A stretch of DNA of 64,000 bases from Reyranella sp. (GTDB lineage: Bacteria > Pseudomonadota > Alphaproteobacteria > Reyranellales > Reyranellaceae). Shown piece by piece: positions 1 to 8,503 of this stretch (the stretch's first letter is position 1; each line of letters starts with the position of its first letter). The notes beneath the pieces are model-generated. The model saw only the letters and a program-made list of their open reading frames with translations, was not told where the DNA came from and did not search any database. A program made the translations under genes and the position numbers. The DNA lies in NCBI RefSeq assembly GCF_004297265.1, contig NZ_SCUT01000014.1, positions 19,116 to 83,115 of the forward strand. The letters are read 5' to 3'.

Positions 1-727
1 GGTTGCGGAACTCCTTCAGCGAGCTGAGCGCCGTCGAGGCCTTGAGGGTGACCTGCACCATCTGACCCTTGGTCGTGCCGAGGCCGGCGATGTAGTCGTT
101 CGCCGTCAGCGCCTGGCCGACATCGGCCGCGGTCAGGCCATAGGCGGCGAGCTTCTGCGGGTCGAGCCAGGCCCGCAGCGCGAAGTTCTTGGCACCCAGC
201 AACTCGGCCGTCTGCACACCTTCGACCGCCTGCAGCCTGGGCTGCACGACGCGGACCAGGTAGTCGGTGATCTGGTTGGGCGCCAGCTCCTTGCTGTTGA
301 AGCCGATATACATCGCGTCGATCGTCTGGCCGACCTTCACCGTCAGCACGGGCTGCTGAGTCCCCGTCGGAAGCCGGTTCAATACCGAGTTCACCTTGGT
401 GTTGATCTCCGTCAGCGCCTTGCTCGAATCGTAGTTGAGGCGCAGGTAGACTGTGATGGTGCTGACGCCGCTCTGGCTGGTCGACGTCATGTAGTCGATG
501 CCATTGGCCTGGGCGACCGCCTGCTCGAGCGGCGTCGTGATGAAGCCGGCGATCACGTCGGGATCGGCGCCATAGTAGGTCGTGGTGATCGTCACGACGG
601 CATTCTCGGTGCGCGGATACTGCAGCACCGGCAGGGCGCCGATGGCGCGCAGGCCGACGACCAGGATCAGCAGGCTCACGACGCTCGCCAGAACCGGACG
701 GCGGATGAAGATGTCGGTGAACTTCAT
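1..727 (-). CDS. RND efflux pump inner-membrane transporter (AcrB/MexB type), partial
   Basis: This is the N-terminal 242 residues of a resistance-nodulation-division pump; the rest lies beyond the window edge. It starts MKFTDIFIRRPVLA, typical of the HAE1 family, followed by the first membrane helix and then periplasmic porter-domain sequence (YYGADPDVIAGFITTPLEQA, YDSSKALTEINTKV). Pumps of this family exchange protons for drugs, dyes or solvents and work as trimers with a periplasmic adaptor and an outer-membrane channel. Both partner genes lie immediately upstream in the same operon (order tetR, outer-membrane factor, adaptor, pump), and the adaptor stop is 23 bp away. Substrates cannot be inferred. 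Confidence 0.95.
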   Translation of the reverse strand, partial: MKFTDIFIRRPVLASVVSLLILVVGLRAIGALPVLQYPRTENAVVTITTTYYGADPDVIAGFITTPLEQAVAQANGIDYMTSTSQSGVSTITVYLRLNYDSSKALTEINTKVNSVLNRLPTGTQQPVLTVKVGQTIDAMYIGFNSKELAPNQITDYLVRVVQPRLQAVEGVQTAELLGAKNFALRAWLDPQKLAAYGLTAADVGQALTANDYIAGLGTTKGQMVQVTLKASTALSSLKEFRN

Positions 728-750
728 GGGACGATGTCCTGCGGGGCTGG

Positions 751-1881
751 CTACTTGTCGACGATCTTCGGGGCGGCGTCGTTGGTCGGCAGAGCGCTGT
801 TGTTGACCACAACCGGCACCCCGTTGCGCAGCTTGATCTGGCCGGAGGTGACCACAGTGTCGCCCTCGGACACGCCCTTCAGGATCGCCACCTGGTCGCC
901 GCGCGTGGCGCCCGTCGTGACGAAGACCTGTCGGGCAACGAGTTCGGGCTTCGCTTCGGCGCCCTTGCCCTTGTCGTCGACGACATAGACCAGCGAGCCG
1001 TAGGGATTGTAGCTCACCGCCGTCTGCGGCAGCGTGACCAGGCGCTGCGCCGCGCCGGTGTCCAGCTCGACCGCGGCGAACATGCCGGGCATCAGCTTCT
1101 GGTCCGCATTCGGCAAGGTGGCGCGCACCTGCACGTTGCGGCTGCCCGTCTCGATCTTCGGATTGATGGCGGTGATCTTGCCTTCGAACGTGTGACCCGG
1201 GAAGGCATCGATCCTGGCCCTCACCCTGTCGCCGACCGCGATCTGCGCCACGGCCTGCTGGGGCAGCAGGAAGTCGACGTAAATCGGATTCAGTGACTGC
1301 AGGGTGGCGATCATGGTGCCGGCCGCGAGGAACTGGCCGAGATCGACCTGGCGCAAGCCGAGCTTGCCGTCGAACGGTGCCCGCAGCGTCTTCTTGTCGA
1401 GGACCGCCTTCTGGACGGCGACCTGGGCGCGGGCATTGCGCAGGTTGGCCTCGTCGTTGTCGACGATGGCCTGGCTGATCGCCTGCGCCTTGAGCTGCTT
1501 CACGTCGCGGTCGTAGGTGATCTGCGCGAGCTGCGCCGTCGCCTCGAGCGACTGAAGCCGGGCCTCCTCGTCTTCCTTGCGCAGGGTCAGCAGCACCTGC
1601 CCCTCCTTCACCTCGTCGCCCGATTGGAAGGTGATCGTCTCGACCACGCCCGGCACTTCGAGCGACAGTTCCGCGCCGCGCACGGCGCGCAGCGTGCCGA
1701 CCGCATCGATCTTCGGCTGCCAGTCGCTGGTCTCGGCCTTGGTAGCCGAAACGGTCTGGGGCATGTTGGCCATGCCGGCCATGGCTTCCTTGATCTTGCC
1801 GTTGACGAAGGTCTTGAAGCCGAACAATCCGCCGAGCACCGCACCGACGAGAATGAGCATGATGAGCATTCGCTTGATCAT
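751..1881 (-). CDS. RND efflux periplasmic adaptor (membrane fusion protein)
   Basis: A 376-residue adaptor of the AcrA/MexA family that bridges the inner-membrane pump and the outer-membrane channel. The chosen start gives MIKRMLIMLILVGAVLGGLFG, a single N-terminal membrane anchor; no lipobox is seen. The lipoyl/barrel-sandwich sequence PGVVETITFQSGDEVKEGQVL and its return half LRAPFDGKLGLRQVDLGQFL flank an alpha-hairpin, followed by the beta-barrel domain (residues about 200-300). An upstream in-frame extension exists but overlaps the previous gene and lacks a signal sequence, so it was not used. The gene lies between the outer-membrane factor and pump genes and is surely co-transcribed with them. 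Confidence 0.93.
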   Translation of the reverse strand: MIKRMLIMLILVGAVLGGLFGFKTFVNGKIKEAMAGMANMPQTVSATKAETSDWQPKIDAVGTLRAVRGAELSLEVPGVVETITFQSGDEVKEGQVLLTLRKEDEEARLQSLEATAQLAQITYDRDVKQLKAQAISQAIVDNDEANLRNARAQVAVQKAVLDKKTLRAPFDGKLGLRQVDLGQFLAAGTMIATLQSLNPIYVDFLLPQQAVAQIAVGDRVRARIDAFPGHTFEGKITAINPKIETGSRNVQVRATLPNADQKLMPGMFAAVELDTGAAQRLVTLPQTAVSYNPYGSLVYVVDDKGKGAEAKPELVARQVFVTTGATRGDQVAILKGVSEGDTVVTSGQIKLRNGVPVVVNNSALPTNDAAPKIVDK

Positions 1882-1939
1882 CGTATGCCTCTTGAGCTGA
1901 TCAGGATGACTTGATTCGGATTGGAGGGAGCGCGGCTGG

Positions 1940-3475
1940 TCAGTGACCGGCGCGCGGCAGCTTGATGTCCTGGACGGGCGGCAGCGCGAAGCGCGTGGGC
2001 TTACCCATCGATTTCGGATCGACGTCCGTCCGGTTCCACCAACCACCGCCCAGCGCCTGGAACAGCGCGGCGGTGTCGGCATAGCGCGCAGCCTGCGCGC
2101 GCAGCCGGTTTATGATGGCGGTCTGGTAGGTCTGCTGCGCGTTGAGCAGGATCAGGTAGTTCACCGCGCCGAGCTGGTACTGCTGCTCGGAGAGCCTGAG
2201 GCTCGCCGCTGCAGTCTGCTCGGCGGCGACCTGGGCACGCAGCGTATCGGCATCGTACTGCACGGCACGCAGGGCGTTGGCGACATCCTGGAATGCCGAC
2301 AGCACGACGCCGCGATACTGCGCGGCCGCGCGCTCATAGGCGGCGATCGCGGCCTGCCGCTGATGGTCGAGCTTGCCGCCGTCGAACACGGTCTGCGCGA
2401 TGCCGAGACCGATGCTCCACACGCCCGAGCCCGGCACGATCAGCGAGCCGAGGCCCCCGGATGTGAAGCCCAGCAAGCCGGTGATGGTGAACTGCGGCAT
2501 CTGGTTGGCGACGGCGACGCCGATATCGGCACTCGCGGCATGAAGCTGGGCCTCGGCCGCCTTCACGTCGGGCCGCTGCTCGACGAGTTGCGAGGGCAGG
2601 CTGAGCGGCAGCTCCTGCGGCAGCTTCAGCTTGGCGAGATCGAAGCTTTCGCCACGATCCTGGTCCGGCGAGCGGCCGACCAGCCGCATGAGCTGATTGC
2701 GCTGCTGCGCGAGCTGCTTCTGCAGCGGCGGCAGGGTCGCCTGGGTCTGCGTCAGCGCCGCCTCCTGGGCCAGCACGTCGGCGCGTGAGGCGCCGCCCAG
2801 GTCAAACTGGCGACGCACGACACCCAGCGAGTTGTTGAGGATGTTGATGATGTCCCGGGTCGCGCCGATCTGGGCCTGCAGCGACGCGAGGTTGATCGCG
2901 GCGACGACGACGTTGGAGGAGAGGGTTAGATAGGTCGCTTCGAGCTGGAAGCGCTGGTTCTCTGCGGCCGCCTCCCGGGATTCGACCTGACGCCGCACGC
3001 CGCCGAACACGTCGGGCGAATAGGAGATGCTGAGCGACGCCGAGGTGACGCCGAACATGGCCGCGGAGCCCGCCTGCCCCTGCGAAGCTGGAGAGGCGAG
3101 CTGCTGCTGGCCGGAGCCATTGGCGCCCAGGGTCGGGAACAGGCTGCCCTGCTGGGCGAAGTAGAGTTCCCGCGCCTGCCGCAGCGCCGCCTGCGCGGCA
3201 TCGACGTCGGGATTGGCCTGCAGCGATTCCTTGATCAGCGCATCGAGCTGCGGCGACTGGAACAGAGCCCACCACTCGCCGGGGATGTCCTGCTCGGGCA
3301 CGAAGGTCTGCGCGGCACCGCCGGGACCGGCCGCGGAACTGGTCTGCAGTGCGAGCGGCTCGGGCGTGTAACCGGTCGATGCCGGCTTGGCGGGCTTCAC
3401 GAAATCCGGACCGGCGGTGCAGCCGGCGAGGAGGAAAGCCGTGAAGGCCAGGAGGAAGGGCGACCGCCTGTTCAT
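1940..3475 (-). CDS. Outer-membrane efflux lipoprotein (NodT/OprM family)
   Basis: A 511-residue TolC-like outer-membrane factor, the exit duct of the tripartite RND pump. The signal peptide ends in the lipobox LAGC (Cys19), predicting a lipid anchor as in OprM. The body shows the two internally repeated halves of outer-membrane efflux proteins, including GEWWALFQSPQLDALIKESL, LTLSSNVVVAAINLASL, LVEQRPDVKAAEAQLHAA and QQTYQTAIINRLRAQA. The family is usually 450-510 residues, so it looks complete. It sits second in the operon, 22 bp after the TetR gene stop, and before the adaptor and pump genes. Confidence 0.93.
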   Translation of the reverse strand: MNRRSPFLLAFTAFLLAGCTAGPDFVKPAKPASTGYTPEPLALQTSSAAGPGGAAQTFVPEQDIPGEWWALFQSPQLDALIKESLQANPDVDAAQAALRQARELYFAQQGSLFPTLGANGSGQQQLASPASQGQAGSAAMFGVTSASLSISYSPDVFGGVRRQVESREAAAENQRFQLEATYLTLSSNVVVAAINLASLQAQIGATRDIINILNNSLGVVRRQFDLGGASRADVLAQEAALTQTQATLPPLQKQLAQQRNQLMRLVGRSPDQDRGESFDLAKLKLPQELPLSLPSQLVEQRPDVKAAEAQLHAASADIGVAVANQMPQFTITGLLGFTSGGLGSLIVPGSGVWSIGLGIAQTVFDGGKLDHQRQAAIAAYERAAAQYRGVVLSAFQDVANALRAVQYDADTLRAQVAAEQTAAASLRLSEQQYQLGAVNYLILLNAQQTYQTAIINRLRAQAARYADTAALFQALGGGWWNRTDVDPKSMGKPTRFALPPVQDIKLPRAGH

Positions 3476-3497
3476 GCTGGTACTCGCGAAACTGTTT

Positions 3498-4184
3498 TCA
3501 GGGCGCGACGGCGCGGCAGATGGCGAGCGTCTGTTCGCGCACGATCTGCTTCATCAACTGGACGTTCTCGCCGTCGAGACCGACCGCCTTGAGGATGGGG
3601 CGCTTGTGGTTGTTGCAGAAGATGACGACCTGCCCGATCAGCGCCATCGTGCGCATCGTCATCTCCGGGTCGCCCTCGGACTTTCCATGGATCCGGGCAA
3701 AGAGAGCGAGACAGGGATTGAAGACCTGCCGCATTCCGTTCTCGTGCATCCGGTCGAGGCCGGGTGTCTCTTCCACCTCGGCACGCGCGAAGATCAGGCG
3801 GCGGCTCTCGACCTGCGGGCCGCTCGTCACCACGGTGACGAAGGCTTCGAGCGTCTGGCACAGGAGTTCGGTCAGCTCGACCGGCGTGGCCTCCGGATCG
3901 TCGAGCGCCGCTCGGACGCGGGGCAGCACCGCAGACATGTGCCGCTCCGTGTCGGCCACGATATCCTCGATGATCGCTCGGTAGAGACCTTCCTTGTTGC
4001 CGAAATAGTACTGGATGGCCGGGAGATTCACGCCCGCGCCCTCGGCGATCTGCCGGGTGCTGGCGCCCTCGTATCCGTGGGCGGCAAAAAGATCGAGCGC
4101 CTTTTCCAGGATGCGCCGACGCGTATCCTCGCCCCTCGCCTGGGTCCCGGGACGGCCACGTCCAGTGGTCTGAATATTGATCAT
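3498..4184 (-). CDS. TetR-family transcriptional regulator (CecR/DUF1956-like)
   Basis: A 228-residue repressor-type protein. Residues about 18-65 form the TetR helix-turn-helix (TRRRILEKALDLFAAHGYEG, STRQIAEGAGVNLPAIQYYF, GNKEGLYRAI). The C-terminal part resembles the DUF1956 ligand domain seen in CecR (YbiH), which in E. coli controls efflux genes. It is the first gene of the RND operon with 22 bp to the next gene, so it most likely represses itself and the pump. An inverted repeat overlapping a TTGACA -35-like element lies upstream (4226-4246). The inducing ligand is unknown. Confidence 0.9.
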   Translation of the reverse strand: MINIQTTGRGRPGTQARGEDTRRRILEKALDLFAAHGYEGASTRQIAEGAGVNLPAIQYYFGNKEGLYRAIIEDIVADTERHMSAVLPRVRAALDDPEATPVELTELLCQTLEAFVTVVTSGPQVESRRLIFARAEVEETPGLDRMHENGMRQVFNPCLALFARIHGKSEGDPEMTMRTMALIGQVVIFCNNHKRPILKAVGLDGENVQLMKQIVREQTLAICRAVAP

Positions 4185-4225
4185 CGCTACCCTGAGCAGT
4201 GCGGACCCGAGCCAATTACTATCAG

Positions 4226-4246
4226 TCGATACACTGTGTCAATCGA
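4226..4246 (-). promoter_or_regulatory. Putative TetR operator/promoter of the efflux operon
   Basis: An imperfect 21-bp palindrome, TCGAT-acAC-tgt-GTca-ATCGA, with five perfect outer pairs and AC/GT inner pairs, 41 bp upstream of the tetR start codon. Read on the minus strand it contains TTGACA, a consensus -35 hexamer. A match to the -10 element is weak (GTAATT about 17 bp on). Placement and symmetry fit autoregulation by the adjacent TetR protein; this is inference. Confidence 0.5.
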
Positions 4247-4429
4247 TAGATATTGTCCTGATGCACGCGAATTCAGGCATGCCGACAAGAGCAGGAAGGT
4301 GATGTCATGCACGCGCAGTCGCGCTGCCGCCGACGCCCGGGCGATCGACGGCGCGCCGCTCCAGACGGTCCGGGTCCACAAGCCGGCAACAGCCGGACTA
4401 ATGCTCTTTCCCGCGACGCAGCGAGGAGC

Positions 4430-6229
4430 TTAAGAGCCTAACGTCGCTCCCAGTGACTTCGGCACGCGAACCGGCATGTCCAGCAGCATCTGCGCGAAGG
4501 CCTTGGCCAGCGGATCGGCCTTGAGAGAGGCCATGCCGCCGCCGCCCAGCGCCTTGCGCAGCAGGAAGTTGAAGCCCTTGATACCCGGCAGCCGCCAGCG
4601 CGTGACCGGTCCCTCGATGCGGTGGGCGAAATACTTCGCAACCGCCTCTTCCGTCACCTCGGCATCGAGGACGGGCTCGTACTCCGGCCGGCGCGCGAAG
4701 ATGCCGATATTGGCATTGTCGCCCTTGTCGCCGGAGCGCCCATAGGCCAGCGCGATCAGCGGCACGGTCACCGTATCGCCGGCCGGCAAGGGTTGGGCCG
4801 CCGGCGCCTCGACAGGAAGCTGTGCCGAGGTGAAGCCGCCGCTCAGCGCACCTTCCTGCATCGCGATCTGGTGCCCTCCGACATCGACCGTGACCGGCAC
4901 CATCGACTTAGGCACCAGGCAGGAGAACATGCGGATGACGGGCGACGGCGAGACGCGTCCGGCGCCGAAGCTGCCGGTCATGCCGACCACGCCGCCGGTC
5001 GACATCGGCGAGATCTCGCGGCCGAGCAGCGCCAGCGCCTCCTTCTGGTCGTGCTTGGCGGCGATCTTGACGACGACCTCGCGCGCATCGGGCACACGGC
5101 CGTGCGGCCCGTAGGTCGCCTCACTGCCGATCACCTCGATGCTGACGTCGCGATAGTCCGCCATGCCCTTCTCGGCGAACAGGCGGCGCGTCTTCTTGAT
5201 GATCGACTCCGCGCTGTGGCGGCCCTTGGCCACCGCCTCGCGTCCTCCCATCATGAAGATCGAGCTGAACTTGTAGCCGTCGGGCCAGGTCGTCGAGACC
5301 TTGTAGGTGTCGGTGGGCGGCCGCCCGCGGGCACCGCTCACGCGCACGCGATCCTTGGCCAGCTGTTCGTAAGTCGCCTGCGTGAAGTCGCACACCACGT
5401 CCGGCACCATGTAGGCGCGCGGATCGCCGATCTCGTAGAGCATCTGCTCGGCGACGGTCGCGGTCGTGATCAGGCCGCCGGTATCGTCGGGCTTGGAGAG
5501 CACGAAGCTTCCGTCGTCCGACACCTCGGCAATCGGGAAGCCCATATTGTCGTAGTCCGGCACCAGCCGCCAATCGGTGAAGTTGCCGCCGTTGCACTGC
5601 GCGCCGCATTCGATGATGTGGCCGCACAGCGTGCCGGCGGCGAGACGATCGAACTCTTCCGGTGTCCACGAGAACGCGTGGATCAGGGCGCCGAGGGTGA
5701 CGGCCGAATCGACGCAACGGCCGGTGATGACCACGTCGGCGCCCTCGGCCAGCGCCCGCGCGATCGGAAAGCCGCCGAGATAGGCATTCATGCTGGTGAT
5801 CTTCGAGGGCAGTTCCGCGCCCGTATCCATCTCGCGGATGCCGGCGGCGCGGAATTCGTCGGCGCGCGGCAGGATGTCGTCGCCCAGCACGACCGCGACC
5901 GTGAGCGTCACGCCCGCGGCCTCACAGGCTTTCAGCACCGCGTCGCGGCAGGCCAGAGGATTGACGCCGCCGGCATTGGTCACGACCTTGATCTTCTTCT
6001 CGGCGATCTCACGCGCCAGCGGCGCCATGACGACCGAGACGAAGTCGATTGCATAGCCTGCCTGCGGATTGCGCAGCTTCTGCGCCGCCATGATCGACAT
6101 GGTGACTTCGGCGAGATAGTCGCTCACCAGGTAGTCGACATTGCCGTGGCGCACGAGCTGCACCGCAGCGGTCTCGGTGTCGCCCCAGAAGCCGGAATGG
6201 CAGCCGATGCGGACCGTCTTCTTGCTCAT
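4430..6229 (-). CDS. AtuA-like acyclic terpene utilisation protein (DUF1446)
   Basis: A 599-residue protein of the AtuA family, named from Pseudomonas acyclic terpene (citronellol/geraniol) catabolism; the biochemical activity is unsettled. The main DUF1446 domain (about 5-455) contains IGCHSGFWGDTETAAVQLV, NAGGVNPLACRDAV and ADVVITGRCVDSAVTLG. The C-terminal AtuA-associated domain (about 490-590) starts near VPLIALAYGRSGDKGDNANI. A strong ribosome site (GGAGGGG) precedes the start. It lies 21 bp after the enoyl-CoA hydratase gene. No carboxylase subunits are nearby, so it need not act on terpenes. Confidence 0.88.
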   Translation of the reverse strand: MSKKTVRIGCHSGFWGDTETAAVQLVRHGNVDYLVSDYLAEVTMSIMAAQKLRNPQAGYAIDFVSVVMAPLAREIAEKKIKVVTNAGGVNPLACRDAVLKACEAAGVTLTVAVVLGDDILPRADEFRAAGIREMDTGAELPSKITSMNAYLGGFPIARALAEGADVVITGRCVDSAVTLGALIHAFSWTPEEFDRLAAGTLCGHIIECGAQCNGGNFTDWRLVPDYDNMGFPIAEVSDDGSFVLSKPDDTGGLITTATVAEQMLYEIGDPRAYMVPDVVCDFTQATYEQLAKDRVRVSGARGRPPTDTYKVSTTWPDGYKFSSIFMMGGREAVAKGRHSAESIIKKTRRLFAEKGMADYRDVSIEVIGSEATYGPHGRVPDAREVVVKIAAKHDQKEALALLGREISPMSTGGVVGMTGSFGAGRVSPSPVIRMFSCLVPKSMVPVTVDVGGHQIAMQEGALSGGFTSAQLPVEAPAAQPLPAGDTVTVPLIALAYGRSGDKGDNANIGIFARRPEYEPVLDAEVTEEAVAKYFAHRIEGPVTRWRLPGIKGFNFLLRKALGGGGMASLKADPLAKAFAQMLLDMPVRVPKSLGATLGS

Positions 6230-6250
6230 CGCGCAGCCCCTCCCGTCGCC

Positions 6251-7036
6251 TTACTTCTTCTTGCGATTGACGAAGGCCGCCATGCGCTCGACGTGCTCGC
6301 CCTCGGCGACACTCTGGGCGAAGGAATCGATGCCGGCCTGGACGGCCTCGTCGAGCGGCAGCCGTTCCCAGCGCCGCATCAGCCGCTTCTGGGCGCGCAC
6401 GGCGAGCGGCGTCGCATCGACGAGCGATTTCACGCAGCGCTCGACGGCCGCGTCGATCTTCGCCGTCTCGACGACTTCCTCGACCATGCCCCAGGCCTCG
6501 GCCTTGGCGGAATCGATGTTCTCGCCGGTGAGAAGCATCCACGACGTGCGGCCCCAGCCGATCAGGCGGGGCAGCAGCGCTGCCTCGACCACCGAGGGAA
6601 TGCCGACCTTGACCTCGGGCATGCCGAAATGCGCCGTGTCGGTCGCGATGCGCAGGTCGCAGGCGGCCGCCACTTCGAGGCCGGCGCCCAGCGTGTAGCC
6701 TTCCAGGCGGCAGATCACCGGCACCGGACAGTCGCGGATCGACTGGCAGAGCTTGTGGACCATGGTGATGAAGGCGCGACCATCCTCGGAGGTGCGCATG
6801 CCAGCCATGTGGTTGATGTCGGCGCCGCCGATGAAGGCCCGGCCGCCCGCGCCCGAGAACACGACGACGCGCAGATCATCCTCGGCCGAGAGCGCGTGGA
6901 AGGTCGCGGCGAGATCGTGCAGGGCGGGCGGGTTCAGGACGTTGAGGCGCCGCGCATTGTCGAACACCAGATGAGCCACCGTGCCGGCATCTCGCTTGTC
7001 GCGACGGACCTCGATCCTGTGTGCGGACTCCGCCAT
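6251..7036 (-). CDS. Enoyl-CoA hydratase/isomerase family protein
   Basis: A 261-residue crotonase-fold enzyme, expected to hydrate or isomerise an enoyl-CoA in the cytosol. The oxyanion-hole region (GGRAFIGGADINHMAG) and both acidic catalytic positions of hydratases are present, Glu121 in GYTLGAGLEVAAACDLRIA and Glu141 in HFGMPEVKVGIPSVVEAALL, so true hydratase activity is plausible. It heads the operon with the AtuA-like gene and is divergent from a thioesterase gene, 78 bp away. Together they suggest breakdown of a branched or unusual acyl-CoA. Substrate unknown. Confidence 0.9.
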   Translation of the reverse strand: MAESAHRIEVRRDKRDAGTVAHLVFDNARRLNVLNPPALHDLAATFHALSAEDDLRVVVFSGAGGRAFIGGADINHMAGMRTSEDGRAFITMVHKLCQSIRDCPVPVICRLEGYTLGAGLEVAAACDLRIATDTAHFGMPEVKVGIPSVVEAALLPRLIGWGRTSWMLLTGENIDSAKAEAWGMVEEVVETAKIDAAVERCVKSLVDATPLAVRAQKRLMRRWERLPLDEAVQAGIDSFAQSVAEGEHVERMAAFVNRKKK

Positions 7037-7114
7037 GACGTTTCGCTCCGTGGCTCTTTGTGATTGCGCGATTCTCCCCTATTAGAACCCGCCTACGACG
7101 CTTCACAAGAGCCA

Positions 7115-8005
7115 ATGCCCGATACGATCGACCTCTCCCGCTACACCGTGTTCGTGCCGCCGGATCCGTTCGAGGATCATGTCGGGCCGTTCTATTTCGA
7201 CCTCCAGGGCGATGCCCGGAAGGCTGGCACGGTGCACTGCGTGCTGCCGACGCTCGCCCGACACGGCAACTACATGGGCGGCGTGCATGGCGGTGGCATC
7301 CTGACCTTCGCCGACTACGCCCTCTGCCTGGTGGCCGGCCGCGCGGCCGACGGCGGCACCAACACGTCCTTCGCCATGACGGTGAGCATCGCCGTCGAGT
7401 TCCTGAACGGCGCAGTCATCGGACCGCCGCTGGAAGCACGCGGCGAGCCGCTGCAGGTGACGGGCCGCCTCGCCTTCGCGCGCGGCTCGATCACCCAGGA
7501 AGGCCGCACGATCGCGCTGTGGTCCGGCGTCTGCCGGCACGTCGCGCGCGCCAAGGCGATGGCGCGCAAGGATGAGCAGGCACCGTCGCGGATCGACTTG
7601 CCGCCGCAGGTCGTGCCCGAGGGCTTCGAGGCCTTCAAGGCCAGCGCCTACTCCACGCATATCGGTCCGGCCTTCGTGCGCCGGGAGGCCGACGGCGCCT
7701 CGCTGATGCAGCCGACCCTGGCGCGCATGTGCAATTCCGGCGGCGCGCTGCATGGCGGCTACATGATGAGCTTCGCCGACACCGCCATCACGCGCGCCGC
7801 GGCGATGACGAGCGACCTCGCGCCGACCACCGTCTCCTTCGCGGCCGAGTTCCTCTCTGCCGGCGACATCTCCGCGCCGCTGGTCACGCGCGTGGAAGTG
7901 CCGAAGCAGGGCAAGTCGATCGCCTTCCTGCGCGGACTGCTGGAACAGAACGGCCGCGCCCTGCTCTCCTACTCCGCAACGGTGATGCTGAGGCCGCGAC
8001 GTTAG
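7115..8005 (+). CDS. Two-domain (tandem hotdog) PaaI-like thioesterase
   Basis: A 296-residue protein with two consecutive hotdog-fold thioesterase domains. The first, about 30-150, has GNYMGGVHGGGILTFADYAL and the second, about 180-290, has CNSGGALHGGYMMSFADTAI. Each contains the HGG-x-L/M-x-x-FAD helix that carries the active-site region in PaaI-type acyl-CoA thioesterases. Standard PaaI proteins are about 140 residues with one domain, so this is an internal duplication that may form a pseudo-dimer. A TTG further upstream is in frame, but the ATG fits the first conserved residues better. It is divergent from the hydratase gene; substrate unknown. Confidence 0.88.
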   Translation: MPDTIDLSRYTVFVPPDPFEDHVGPFYFDLQGDARKAGTVHCVLPTLARHGNYMGGVHGGGILTFADYALCLVAGRAADGGTNTSFAMTVSIAVEFLNGAVIGPPLEARGEPLQVTGRLAFARGSITQEGRTIALWSGVCRHVARAKAMARKDEQAPSRIDLPPQVVPEGFEAFKASAYSTHIGPAFVRREADGASLMQPTLARMCNSGGALHGGYMMSFADTAITRAAAMTSDLAPTTVSFAAEFLSAGDISAPLVTRVEVPKQGKSIAFLRGLLEQNGRALLSYSATVMLRPRR

Positions 8006-8024
8006 AATTCGATAAGGAAAACCT

Positions 8025-8169
8025 CCGTCATCTCGACCGGAGCGCCCCTCGAGTACCTCGGGATAAACTCCGCGCGGAGTGGAGAGATCTTCTCTCCACG
8101 AATTTCCGGCTTTTGGTTGAGAGGAGGTCTCTCCGCTACGCACCTTCGGTGCTCCGGTCGAGACGACGG
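8025..8169. repeat. REP/MITE-like element with 19-bp inverted ends
   Basis: A 145-bp non-coding segment between convergent genes. The left end CCGTCATCTCGACCGGAGC (8025-8043) and the inverse of the right end (8151-8169) agree at 18 of 19 positions. A second near-palindrome sits inside (GTGGAGAGATCT / TCTCTCCAC around 8081-8101). Paired ends without a coding region fit a dispersed palindromic repeat or miniature transposable element. Copy number cannot be judged from one window. Confidence 0.7.
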
Positions 8170-8179
8170 GGATTGGTTT

Positions 8180-8503
8180 TCAGGGGGCGTCAGCTTGAAC
8201 AGCCACCCTCCTCACTTCTTCACTGAACGCCTGCTCCAGCCGGCGCACAGCCGGAAGATCCTGCGCCTTGGCCGCCTGCTCGACGGCGGCGGCGACGTGG
8301 CTCAAGGCGTTGGCGCCGATCATGCCCGACGCGCCTTTCACGCGATGCGCCGCCTGCGCGATCGTCTCCAGATCATCGGTGCCGCGAATCTCGCGCTCGG
8401 CGCCGCGCGCCGTGTCGAGGAACTCGCGTTCGATTTCGGCCAGCGTGGAAGGATCGTCGCCGAACAGCTCGGCCAGCCTGACGCGATCGTAGGCCAGGCT
8501 CAT
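8180..8503 (-). CDS. Hpt phosphotransfer protein
   Basis: A 107-residue histidine phosphotransfer domain. The signature [14 protein letters not shown] carries the phosphorylatable His53, and the rest is a four-helix bundle pattern ([20 protein letters not shown]). Its ATG overlaps the stop of the hybrid kinase gene in an ATGA, so the two are translationally coupled. The kinase has a receiver but no Hpt of its own, so this protein probably relays phosphate from that receiver to the regulator encoded divergently at 10731. It is a shuttle and not a DNA-binding protein. Confidence 0.9.
   Translation of the reverse strand: MSLAYDRVRLAELFGDDPSTLAEIEREFLDTARGAEREIRGTDDLETIAQAAHRVKGASGMIGANALSHVAAAVEQAAKAQDLPAVRRLEQAFSEEVRRVAVQADAP

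Noticed and set aside
4622..7063. An 813-codon plus-strand open frame antisense to the AtuA-like and hydratase genes
   Set aside because: It is an effect of high GC content in the opposite strand of real genes; it is rich in Arg, His and Asp, has no family motif and no ribosome site.
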